In this document: positions 32,763 through 43,435 of the stretch, one piece after another
How the letters are laid out: each line of letters begins with the position of its first letter
Numbering within the stretch: the first letter of the stretch is position 1
Assembly (NCBI GenBank): GCA_963576565.1
Contig: OY755039.1
Coordinates: 26,984,602-27,048,601, forward strand
DNA length: 64,000 bases
Direction of reading: 5' to 3'
Origin: Aspidapion aeneum
Lineage: Eukaryota > Arthropoda > Insecta > Coleoptera > Brentidae
Made by a program: the position numbers and the translations under genes
Notes under the pieces: generated by a model
Database searches by the model: none
What the model was told of the DNA's origin: nothing
What the model saw: the letters and a program-made list of their open reading frames with translations, nothing else

Positions 32763-35159
32763 TTGTCTACGAGTTTCAAACAAAGGGTTGAAGAACGGTA
32801 CGGACCCGGAATCAACATTCTATTCAGAGGCTACGAGAAGACCAAAATTAAAGTGATAAAGGAAGAAGAACACATTTCATTCTTGTGCGAGGCGCGCGAC
32901 AGTGGTGTCATTCCGGTTGGTTTCCGCTTAAAAGCCAACTTTGCGGGAGTGAGAACGAAGAAGATCTTAGAGAGGACCAGCCAAGCACTAATCCGATTCC
33001 AAATAAGTTACCATCGATGGAGAAAAGCCAACTTCAACACCGAAATGGAGGAGCGTTTTAACGAAATTAGACGACATACATGGGAGGAAGAACCGATACT
33101 GAGTAAAATTGACAGTACGTGCAACAGAGAACGACAGAAGATAAGATCAACTCACCGAGAAAAACTAAAGAAACTACAGACACGTATCCAAGATAGAACA
33201 GACTCAACGACACCAAGCACTATAGTGAACATCTCCAAAAGGACTCTGAGCACCAAAGAAGAATTGGTACTCAGTAAGGGACTTAAGTTCGCCATTGCAC
33301 CGGCACGGACACCGACACTGGAAATTATTGCGGCAATAGAGACCGTTAGTCTACCTCAACCCGAAGCTGATGAGTTTCGCCATAAAGTAAGAACAACGTT
33401 GGACAGAAAGAAACAACAAAAGTCAAACATCACCAGTCAAGAACAACGAGCAATCAAGAACCTGCAGGCTGACAAATCAATCAAGATTCTACCGGCCGAC
33501 AAAGGAAACGCGACGATGATCATAGATGTCGAGACTTACGACAAAAAGATCCAAGAAGTTCTGGAGAAAGGAGACTACAAGCAACTACCCAAAGATCCAA
33601 CCACCACCATAGAAGGACGCATCTAAAGGACTTTGAAGAAGTATGCTGAAAATATCCCGGACGCTGTTAGATCCCGCCTGACTCCACACCACAGTAAGAC
33701 ACCACATTTTTATGGATTACCAAAGATCCATAAGAAAGATATACCATTGCGACCAATCACCAGCTTCAGGGACTCACCGACCAGCACTTTGTCGAGGTTT
33801 TTGTTGGACATAATTCAACCACTACAGGGTAAGTCCGAATCTTTTGTCAAAAACTCGGAACATTTTGTTGAGGTTTTAAAAGGTATCGAATTAGATCCCG
33901 GCGATAGATTTGTAAGTTTTGATGTAGAAAGTCTCTACACCAACGTGCTAATAAATGAGTCACTCAGTATCATCAAAAACAAATTACGAACTGATGATAC
34001 ACTTCACGAGAGAACAACGCTATCGGTGGAGGGGGTGATGGATCTCTTGGAGCTCTGTCTCCGTAACTCTTACTTTTAAGTGAAAGATAAGTTTTACGCG
34101 CAAAATGATGGACTCCCAATGGGTTCATCTCTTTCGCCAGTGGTAGCAAACATCTACATGGAGTGGTTCGAGGACCATGCGACCAACACAGCAAGAGTCA
34201 AACCAAAACTATGGCTACGATACATGGATGACACATTTATTATATGGCCGGAAAATGAAGACGAACTACAGAATTTTCTACATCATTTAAACGGTATTCG
34301 ACCAACAATCAAGTGCACCATGGAAATTGAAAAAGATTCGGCCTTACCTTTTTTGGATGTTCTTGTCAAACGATCAGACAGAAACATTCAAACCACTGTA
34401 TATAGGAAACCTACACACACGGGACAGTACCTAAATTTTAAGTCTAATCATTCTGTTGCTACAAAACAAGGAGTTACAAGAAGTTTGTATTTAAGAGCCG
34501 TAAATATTTGTAGTAATAATGAAGAATTAACCACAGAAATTAACAACATTAAGAAGGACTTACAACAGAATGGTTATTCCGAGAAATTAATAAACTCAAC
34601 GATATTTAAAATTAAAAACAAAATAAATGTACCAAATTCTCAAAATAATAATCCGTTAGGTGTTATTAACATTCCATATGTTCAAGGGATTTCAGAAAAC
34701 ATAAGACGAATAGCTAAACACTATAATATAAAAACAGTATTTTCTTCGGGAAATACGATAAGTTTTGTAACTAAAACAAAACCAGACAATCCCTCAAATA
34801 ATAAGGAATGTATTTACCAAATCTCGTGTGAGTGTGGTAAATCATATGTAGGTGAAACGAAACGCCCTCTTCAGGTTAGAGTAAATAAACTTCTAAAAAG
34901 TACCCAATTAGGGGATATTAAAAAATCCGGTTTAGCAGATCATGCATGGTCAAATGATCACAGGATTCAGTGGTCAGAGGCTAAAGTTTTACATAAGGAG
35001 CCGCATTGGCAAAAACGAAAGTTTATTGAAGCTGCGTTTATAATGCAGAATAAAGAAGTTTTCAGTCAACCAAGCACGGACATACCAAACATATGGAAAC
35101 CACTCCTTAAGGAAAACAGGCGTCTTAGGATTAAAAAGGGGGCGGGCCGTCACACCTGA
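32763..35159 (+). pseudogene. Penelope-like RT / GIY-YIG endonuclease, two in-frame stops
   Basis: One 799-codon frame is interrupted only by TAA at 33624 and TAA at 34077. Domains in order: a basic, coiled N-terminal region (residues 1-300); the Penelope RT motif FYGLPKIHKKDIPLRPITSF (about 314); RT motif A SFDVESLYTN (about 385); DGLPMGSSLSPVVANIYMEW (about 448); catalytic YMDD (about 487); LPFLDVLV...YRKPTHTGQY (about 535); then the linker CIYQISCECGKSYVGETKR opening the GIY-YIG nuclease (about 682). The nuclease has RVNKLLK where the upstream fragment has RVNEHLK, so a conserved histidine is lost. The stops and this change mean the copy is dead. It acts in the nucleus, priming reverse transcription from cut target DNA. 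Confidence 0.9.
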
Positions 35160-35383
35160 CTGCACACCAAGTAGTATAAGTAGTAGCCTAAAGACTAGAT
35201 TGTTTAGTTTACACTTGATAACGGTTAGAGATACTTACTAACCGAAACGTCGTGTTTTAAAATAAATAAAGCCAATGGAAGTCCGAAATTTTATTTCTAC
35301 ACAATCATTGTCTACGAGTTTCAAACAAATGGATACCCCAAGTCATTTAAAGTATTTTTTGTCAAGCAATATACAGGGTGTAT

Positions 35384-35610
35384 GTATAATAACGCATTTT
35401 TTTCTGAATCCCCTGTTTAAATAAAAATCACGTGTCCGAGCTTTTTTCTAAAAAAGTTTTTCAAAGCAGATTTTCTCGGAAATTCGATGTTTCCAGAATT
35501 TACGGACACACTGTTTCCAGATTTTACGGACACACTGTATATGTTATAGACAACGTGAGAAAAATTAATAGAAACCATTTAGTTATACTCACATCAAAGT
35601 GATCTTCACA
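35384..35610 (-). repeat. Right arm of the THAP-exon border duplication
   Basis: Reverse complement of 31530-31750. Here it is continuous with the complete THAP exon at 35593-35775, so this side looks like the original and the left arm is the derived copy. The arm contains part of the intron downstream of the donor. Confidence 0.8.
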
Positions 35611-35775
35611 AATATAAAGTAAAGATGTATTAGATAAGGCCCTTGGGTCTCTTCGAGCAAGTTCTAGCCACTTTTTCCGGTCTTTTACTGCCGTAGGGAC
35701 ATGAATAAATAGTTTATCAGGTGTTTTTATGCTAGTATTCGAACACTGAGGCACTACACCCCACTTATAGGACAT
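35593..35775 (-). pseudogene. THAP-domain first exon with a lost zinc ligand
   Basis: From Met at 35775 the frame reads MSYKWGVVPQCSNTSIKTPD, KLFIHVPTAVKDRKKWLELA, ending CEDHFD at a gtgagt donor. This is the first two-thirds of a C2CH THAP zinc finger: basic helix-rich region, W in 'RKKWLELARR', and the C-x2-H pair CEDH. The first cysteine expected before VVPQC is glycine (KWGVV instead of KWCVV), so zinc binding should fail. THAP domains bind DNA and occur in P-element transposases and many arthropod gene copies. No further exon follows before the inverted arm ends. Confidence 0.75.
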
Positions 35776-36423
35776 TTTTTTACATAAAAAACAGTAAAAA
35801 CACAGACCAAAAACAAATAAACACTTGAATGCCGTGTATCTGTCCGCGAGTTTACTGCGCTGTGCCGTCATTGCAACGTCATGCTAGAAATGAGCGTTTT
35901 AGTTTCAAATTCAAATCGGAAATTAAAAAACTTGATTTTAAATGTTGTCATGATAAAATATATACTATTTTAATAATTTTGCATAGCAAATTAGGGATCT
36001 ATGTATCATTCTAAACTCTTTTCTAAAATTTGTCAAATACCCTATTATACAATTTCAAAAGTTTCTAATCATTTTCACTTACTTATTTCGACGCCTAAGT
36101 TAAGATTACACATCCACTCTGTTACATTTCTCGAATTTCTCTATCGTGGGATGATTTTGATCATCATAGGGGTTGCAAGATTTAGTGAAAAATACCAACT
36201 AATTTTTTTTCGATTTTCAGTCTACTATTTCGATTTCGGTAACTACGTAAGATCAAATTCATTTCCAGAACGGATACGTCGCAAAGCCAAACAGACTGAG
36301 AAAACACGCTACGAAACGTCATGTTTACGCAACTTTTGTTTTTACAAAAAGTCATCAGTCAAAATAATACTCCACCTCGGTTATTTAATTACCTTACGGC
36401 CAATGTTGCCGATATTTTAAAAG
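35776..36423. other. Sequence upstream of the THAP exon
   Basis: On the minus strand this would be the promoter and 5' UTR of the THAP exon, AT-rich beyond 35880. A 139-codon + strand frame (36001-36420) has no recognisable motif. Nothing else is supported. Confidence 0.35.
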
Positions 36424-36915
36424 CAGTGGCGGTTCCTCCATAAGTGCACATGTGCACGTACACTTCCAGATTTTACTTAAAAAATTTTTAAAATCTGACC
36501 ATTCAATTTCATCATAAATTATCAATAGACCCCAAAAAGAATTCACCAAAGACTTGAATACTAACTAAAAATTAATACCCAGTATGTACGTGTTTGTATT
36601 TGAGTTGCCGGCGCTGCGCTTAACTGGATCCAAATTCTGTGCACCGTGGATGTTATGCCGCATTCTAATTACGAAATATAGAATATTACAGTACACAGAA
36701 TCTGGGCCTTACTTCGGTTCATGCTCTTGTGAATCAATTGCGGCGATCGATAACGCCCGCACCCCCGTGATCCTACCCGCGTCACCGGTTGCCGTTGGCT
36801 GTGAAAGGTGCAGCTTAAATTAGTGCACTTAGACAACTTGGCGTTATCTGTTGGGTGTGGCTGCAATAATTTTTCGGTGTGCACCCCTAAAGTTTTATTC
36901 CACGCGCCACTACTG
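36424..36915. mobile_element. Short hAT element, cagtggcggttcct end
   Basis: The left end cagtggcggttcctcc and the right end, inverted as cagtagtggcgcgtgg, are imperfect terminal repeats; gtgcac words follow on both sides. The target duplication is tttaaaag / tttaagag (36416-36423, 36916-36923), one mismatch in 8. No transposase frame. It is related by its ends to 4598, 38146 and 59375. Confidence 0.7.
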
Positions 36916-37079
36916 TTTAAGAGATAAATAATGTAACAATTTTCATCAATATCAAACATTGCAGCCTGAAAGGGCGAAAAGGGGGCATTTATGTACAGGT
37001 TCTCAATTATTTTTGTGAGCCCGTCATTATGTAAGTACGTTTTTTAACTAATTGTTTCTTTATTTAAATCTCAACGTAG

Positions 37080-37676
37080 CGGAACCCCATGTGTCCACGT
37101 TTTGATAATATACGTGCAACATAAATAAGATGCCTCATAACAAACAATATGTCCACTTTAGATATTAATTTTTATAGTAATAAAAATATCAAACAATATA
37201 TGCATCAAGATATAAATAATTTTTTTTAACTATGATGCCATTATCATCCCAAGGTAAAATTTAGCACATATGTAAACAAATAGTCTAAGAAAAACATTTA
37301 TAAATATTAAGAAAAACAAAAAATCCGTTTTTGAGATTTCATCAAAAATATAACTTTGGCATAGACCGTTTGTCCTTTTTTATAGGAAATGAGGTTATCA
37401 ACACATCAAAGTTTGGCTTGTGAATCGTTCTCTACAGATAGCGAGTTTCAGCTAACTATCTGGACCGAGAAACCGATGCAGGCTTAAAATGGGTCAATAT
37501 TTGTATTTTTGGAAACGCGTAACTCAAAAAATATGGAACCAAAAAATTTCAAAATTTGTATTTTTACTTTTTATTAGGCGGAGAATAACTACACAAAAAC
37601 TCACCATCATCAAAAAACTCAAGGTTCAAAAATATTTTTAAATTGGTTGAATTGACTTACCCTATACAGGTAAAAA
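37080..37676 (-). repeat. Dispersed repeat family F, copy 2
   Basis: Reverse-complement match to 28424-28950 with the same order: tatagggtaagtcaattcaa, 'aaaagtaaaaatacaaattt', 'ttagactatttgtttacat', 'ttgggatgataatgg'. AT-rich and non-coding. Confidence 0.5.
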
Positions 37677-38145
37677 TATCAAATCGATTGCGGCCTGTTT
37701 CGGCAAAAAATCTATTTTTCAAACCAATGCACATTTAAACTTTAAACCTAAACCTTAAACTCAAACCAAAACTTAGACTTAAACTTATGCCTTAGTAAAT
37801 ACTGGTGATACAGTTTTGATTGATTTATGCTTCTAAACAACTCCGTTAATTTTGATAAAGTATCTTTTGGTAGTCCACTGAACCTCTTTTGCTTTGTCTT
37901 AACCAAAGACAAAAAGAAATCAGTATTTTTAAAGTAGCCAAATTCACCCTCTTCAAATCAACTGCAGACGCATATAATTTACCCTTTTTGTGCTGGGTAG
38001 AGACCGTACTTCATATCAGATTCTGTCTCAATCACTTTGCCAACTTCAGATTGAGTCCATTTTGAAGGCGTGAGTGGTGTGCGACTATACATTTTTCGTA
38101 GTCAATGGCTCTTGCGTGAAAATAAGAGATGGGAGTGATAGGAGG
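37677..38145. other. Intron without recognised content
   Basis: Contains a 'aaacctaaaccttaaactca'-type low-complexity stretch at 37735-37800 that mirrors one at 27580-27610. No gene. Confidence 0.35.
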
Positions 38146-39451
38146 CAGTGACGGCTGGTGACGTTATAAATTGGGAGGGCAGAAATTTATATTGCATGGG
38201 AAAGGAGATAAAAAAAACTTACCTAAACAATTTTATTTTAGAATTTTACAAACAAGCAGCTACTTGGTGTAGTTTTTAGTTTATTTGTTTATAGATAAAG
38301 TCTATTCGCGCTTCTGTTACATGCGGAAAGTGCTTGGATTAGCAGCAGTTTAATACTCATCATGGCCCCATAGAGCAACCTCAAAAATCCCACAGAATTG
38401 TAAACGGTCTATTAACCTACTAAAAATATTATGTCTATTTTTTGTAATGTTTTGCCTATAGGCACTATTCAATTGGCACCTATATCAGTCTTGCCTGGCA
38501 TAGAAAATTCTATGTGGTTATTAAAATAAGTAGCACTTACTTTGTGTGTTTAAATTTTCACTACTTACTTACTGTCTTTATTGTATCCATGGAATTATAA
38601 TCTTATTACAAGGAATCCTACGTATCTAGTAATATTAACTAATTTAATTTTACCCTGAAACATATTTGTCTATGAAAAACCAAAAAGCGAATTTAGTAAT
38701 GAAGAATTGTGGAGAAAAAAACAATAAAAAATTAAATAAATTGGTAAGGCTTGGTAGGTGGACCACTCAAAATAATTTAATTTTAAATTTTCACTAAAGT
38801 GCTTGATATCACACATTTCCTATACCACCCACGCAGGATCACTTCGTGGATTGTTCATAATAAGACAAATAAAGTAAAAAAAAGTATTTCGTTTTTCACA
38901 TTCGCACAATGAGTTTTCATCATCGCACAATTTTTTATTACTTGCACTGAAATTTTGGTTAATTTTTAGGATTTTTAGGCCGGTTTATGTGGCCCTAAAT
39001 ATTTTATTTGTAATCGAAGTTTATATGTCAATGTATTTAAATTTGCACGGCGGTATTTATTTCCATTTTAAAAACAAACAAAAACAAACAATGGACACGC
39101 GACCGGCAAGGCTTTTAACTACTGACCTACCCCAAATCAAATCAAACTCATACGTCTTTACTAAGGATAGAACCGGCAACACGTAGGAAGGGCAACGAAC
39201 GTCTTCGCACGATGAATATGGCCGACGTCAATCAAAACAAACATTCCTTTCGCCCCCGCGCGAGAACAGCCACCCATGCACCGCTGAAAAACGGGTGAAA
39301 TTGAAATATTGTCCCGCGCGGTGCTGCCGGCTTGTAATTATTTACGCTAAAAAAGTTCTATTAATCGCCTTTTGTTAACCACAGACTAAAAAAAAGAACT
39401 AGACATGTCGTACAGGAACATTAAACTTTTTCCCTGTAGCAGACGCCACTG
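38146..39451. mobile_element. hAT element, 1.3 kb, no coding capacity
   Basis: Begins cagtgacggctggtga and ends, read inverted, cagtggcgtctgctac. The flanks ataggagg and atgggaag agree at 6 of 8 positions, an eroded hAT duplication. The GC-rich right third (39200-39320) includes cgcgcg patches like those in the hAT at 59375-61323. No transposase motif is recognised. Confidence 0.6.
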
Positions 39452-41482
39452 ATGGGAAGGAGAAATAATGGACAGGCGTAGCTGAAAATTCAGCGGCGCC
39501 GGCGGAATAATAGTTTTAAATAATAATGTACAGAGTGTCCGCGTAAAACTGCGCTACTTCATTTTCAGTTAATAACAGTAGCGGCTTCCAATTTTTTTAC
39601 ACAGTTTAATATTTTTTACAGTTTATTTTTCAGCAAGTTCTATAGGGTAAAGGCAAGTTAGAGTTCATATCTTTTAACCTACTTTTCGGTACCCTAGCTA
39701 TAGCCTAGTCATTTAAGGTATTATTCACCTGGAAAAAATAGGTGCAAGCTGAATTTTTGTATAATTTTTCCATAGCATCTAGGCCACAACCCCACATATT
39801 TTCCGCTAAATCCTCCTTGAGCTTCGCTAGATATAAGGCCCCCACCCAAGTAACATTTCTTTATTTATAGCAGAAGCTAAAAGGTTGCCAGCGCCTTTCC
39901 TTAAAACCATCAGTTTCAATGTTTGGTCGCTAGCACGTTCCCATTACCCTTGTATACCCCTTAGACCTCCTAAATGGGACTCCCCAATTGGTGGTTGCAA
40001 CCTATGTATTAAACTTACTGTAAAACCATAAGAAATAAAAACAAGTTACCTACAGGGTGTGGAAAAAATAAAATAAAAAAAAGCATTTTTTTTAAATATA
40101 TTTTTTAAAATGATATGCTTATTTTCTCTTTCTTCATTTTTTTAAAAGTTATTAGTGTCCGAGACAGCTTAGGGCCTTATATCTGGCAACGCTCAAGGGG
40201 GATTTTGGTGGAGAATATGATGTGTGCCAGATGCTAAAGAATTATTATACAAAAACTCGGCTTGCACCAATTTATTTCCAAGTTTCAGGGTTTTTTCACC
40301 TAATATGACTAGGTTACTAGAGCCAAGGTATATGAAGATATATAATCTGAGTGTACAAGGTCGAGAAAGCCTTTCTTTGTATTTCGTTATCACTGGTCCA
40401 CTTATCGAAAAGCTTTAGGCTATAGGAGACCATCACTAAAATTGACATTTCTCTGAAACTAAAGATGACAGACGCTTGTCAAAAATGCCCATTTTGATCC
40501 CCTTGCAGAAAATTCGCGCGCGCCGCTCTCATTCCGTCCGGGTCCGTTAAAAAGCTTTGTCCTTGCGGTGATTGAAAAGGTATCACTTACTAAAATTGGT
40601 CATGAATTAAAAAAGATAGAATAAAATGAATTAAGGTGACTTTTAGCTACAAAACTCATAAAAATGGACAATAATTAATAATCATGTTTTTATTTAGCAC
40701 ATTTGTCTCCAAAATCATGTTTATTTTTAGTCTGTGTCGGCGCAGAAGCTACTTGTCACGCCAACGTAATTGAAAACCATGTAAATCTTAATCATTGAAT
40801 TTTTTTTGCCATTAAAGCCATTAAACCTTATTCAAATATAAAAAATGTTATTTATTTTAACTTATTGTTAAATTGTTCAAAGGTGAGAGGAGTTGCACGA
40901 GTAACTATATATCCATAAGTTTGTAAGTATTTAACTGATTTTAGAAACGTGTACCATTTTTAATTAGAGAGGTAAAAAATGAAATGATCACTCGAACCCT
41001 CTTCTCATTTAAAAATCAGTGACCTTATGGTCTTAAGCCCACATAAATACTTTGAAAATTACCTTAAAAATTAGTGATCAGATCAGATCAGATTCCCCCC
41101 TGGTTTTTACAAGGCAAGTGTGTAGCACGAGCGTAGTAATGACTAATATTCGTAGAGGGATAAAAAAATTTTGCTTTTCAAGCTTTTCATATATAAGTAC
41201 GCCACTGCCTTATTTATCAGAAAAAAATCTTTCCTTTAAAAATGCAATGTCTAAATGAGACGGAAAGAAATGTGATGTAAGGAGAACGTTGCAAGCATAC
41301 AATAAAGAAAGATGTAGATAATAGAGAAAGTTGATTTGTGGAGTTGCTTTTCTTAGGCGGATTGTATTGTTTCCTACGAGAAAATAGACCCGAAAACTTT
41401 TCCCTTTCGCTTGCTATTTCAACGATTTTTTTAATTGGTACTTTAACACTTATCATCTTTGTGCAATTGTGGGTGAATTCGG
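39452..41482. other. Intron without recognised content
   Basis: AT-rich with short overlapping frames on both strands. A 'tacagagtgtccgcgtaaaactgc' word at 39531 resembles MITE ends of the 'tacagtgtgtccgtaaa' type seen near 31600. No gene called. Confidence 0.35.
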
Positions 41483-42105
41483 CAATCAATCTTTCAGAGG
41501 AATTGTTGCTATATAACCTGCTTTTGAGACAAAAGTCGCGACCATCTTTTTGGATACACTTCGAGAACCGATGACTTTTGTTGGCTTTTCATCATATTGG
41601 AACACCCAAACAGACGACTGACGTTTATTCTCGAGTTCATATGAGTAAATCAATGATTCATTACCACTGACAATGCTGTACATTTTTTTCGAGTTGCCTG
41701 CCTCAAACATATACGTAATATTCCGCCTCAAAGCGGTGTAGAGTTTTCTGACACCAATTCACCCTAGATTCTTTCTATTCTTCGGTTAACAGTTGCGGTA
41801 TCCAGTAACCAAACAAACAATTTTCTTACTCCTAATTCTTTATGAAAAATAATTTGGTTTGACGTCTTCGAAATTAAAAATGAACCCTTCTCTCTCTCGC
41901 CATTTGTCACATGTCGATCTTACGTGATGAACATGCGCAGAGCATCGATGTTTTCCTGGGTGACAGCCGTTTTTGGTGCACTTGGCTTTGGATCATCGCT
42001 AAGGGTAATCCGCCCAAGCTTGAATTCTCCATACTAACGAGAAACTGTAAACTGACTGACTGTGATTGATTCCTTCGAATATTGTAAAAATTTATAGCCC
42101 GAAAC
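41483..42105 (-). pseudogene. Mariner transposase, degenerate, catalytic Asp changed
   Basis: The minus-strand pieces follow a mariner transposase: YGEFKLGRITLSDDPKP, TAVTQENIDALRMFIT, a helix-turn-helix region with stops, RVNWCQKTL, then an 81-codon frame (41486-41731) with MYSIVSGNESLIYSYELENK and SVWVFQYDEKPTKVIGSRS. In the first catalytic motif (usually GDES) this copy has GNES, so the Asp is Asn and cleavage should be impossible. The sequence ends after GYIATIPLKD, before the second and third catalytic Asp. No terminal repeats were located. The enzyme family cuts and pastes at TA. Confidence 0.8.
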
Positions 42106-42485
42106 GATTTACGTCCATTTTTCGACCGATTTGTTAACTTAAAAAATTAACTATAGGCATAAAACTATATGTATCACACTAACGTTTTAAATTTAGGTTA
42201 GGCAAAGAACGAGGTTAAGTTTTAGTAACGTCATTATATCAGGCCTTCTATGTTCCTATATGCAAAATATAAAAGACTAGTACTAATTTCACGTAGACAG
42301 CCGATTTTTCAGGGCCATTTTTACATAGAGTTTGATAGGAAATTGAGTTTTTTTGCGAAAATTTTAAAACGTTACCATAGATATTTATAAAAATTGAGTT
42401 ATTCTTTTTTATACTCTTCGACACCATCCCGCTGTTTCATCAATATTTTATGAAGTTAAAAGAGTATTAAAAGGATGAAATAATA
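42106..42485. other. Intron between mariner remnant and MITE
   Basis: AT-rich; possibly the mariner 5' flank. No recognisable inverted terminal repeat. Confidence 0.3.
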
Positions 42486-42761
42486 GGGACTTATTGGAAT
42501 AAAACCTGACCTTATTTTAAAATCGGCCGTATTGACAGATTTACTTATAAAAAGCAGTTACTTTCTTTCAAAATTCGGCGTTTGTGTATTTATGAACCGG
42601 ATTTATTAGTGTCTGTTTTATTTAAATAAAAGTTAGCGACTTTATTTTTAAATTTGATTTTGATGTCAATTTTGAGATCTAAGCTGTCAGTTTTCTTTGT
42701 AAACCTGTCAGAATAAAGCCGACTCTAAAATAAAGTCAGGTTTTATTCCAATATAAGTCCC
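42486..42761. mobile_element. MITE family C, copy 2
   Basis: Starts gggacttattggaataaaac and ends in its inverse (gttttattccaatataagtccc), flanked by TA. The interior matches 6340-6590, in reverse order as expected for a palindromic element. 276 bp. Confidence 0.8.
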
Positions 42762-42763
42762 TA

Positions 42764-43249
42764 ATAACAGAAATATATTTTTATGGTTATAATTTAAAAA
42801 CACCTCCTTTCTAATTTTTTTTTACAGGAAAAACTCGACCAATTTTTCCGTTATAATTCAATGTTTTTTACATAGAATGAGGTTCTTTTTATTTTTGAAT
42901 AATTTCGGTACCGAACAATTTTTCCAAAATTTTAAAAATAACTGATAAAAGACGGAAATATACATATTATAATGTAAAAACATTTTCTACGGTAGAAATC
43001 GTATCTCTCTTTGAAATGAGCTGTCTAAAATTTTGCGGGGGCTTTTTGACTCCTATGACGTCACCATAGCGAAGGATTGTGTTCCTTTGGCAATAGCCCT
43101 AGTAAAACCAGTATATAATCGCCTAATTTCCTGTATCAGAAGCGATAGCTTGCAGCTCACAAAAATTATATCATATAATGCAGAATTGGGTAATTGCTCA
43201 GGCATTCTGAGTTTGAAGTTTCACTTGGTATGTCTCCATCATAATTCCC
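42764..43249. other. Intron; possible LINE leader
   Basis: AT-rich up to 43020, then a less biased stretch with an open frame that does not match a family until 43250. It may be a decayed upstream part of the LINE fragment. Confidence 0.3.
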
Positions 43250-43435
43250 GATGTTGTGAGGGTTCTTACTGCTCAGAAAAGAATCCTTTGTCTGATCTTT
43301 GATGTACTCTATAATTCCAGTTGTAGAGAAACCTTTAAAAAGCATAAAATATTAACTGTCGATGTCGTATCAATTTATTTACTTAATATTTCAACATATA
43401 TTCATAAAAATAAATCAAATTTTGCAATTAATTGA
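43250..43435 (+). pseudogene. LINE (CR1/jockey-like) C-terminal fragment
   Basis: A 61-codon frame reads DVVRVLTAQKRILCLIFDVL, then SSCRETFKKHKILTV, then SIYLLNISTYIHKNKSNF. 'AQKR..R.I......SCR..F....ILT..S.Y..' is the conserved C-terminal segment of CR1/jockey-like LINE proteins. Everything upstream and the 3' end are lost. Confidence 0.6.

Larger units (their letters stand above)
31832..35329 (+). mobile_element. Penelope-like retroelement with inverted and tandem partial copies
   Basis: Flanked by the 13-bp duplication tggataccccaag (31819-31831 and 35330-35342). The order is: an inverted 3' fragment (31832-about 32308), a forward 3' fragment (about 32309-32755), then a near full-length copy (about 32756-35329). 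The word attgtctacgagtttcaaac opens the full copy and recurs after its 3' end, the pseudo-LTR pattern of Penelope-like elements. They copy their RNA with an RT linked to a GIY-YIG endonuclease and often insert as such head-to-head and tandem arrays. Confidence 0.9.

Noticed and set aside
36001..36420. 139-codon open frame
   Set aside because: No motif, AT-rich composition, no splice or start context; likely chance.
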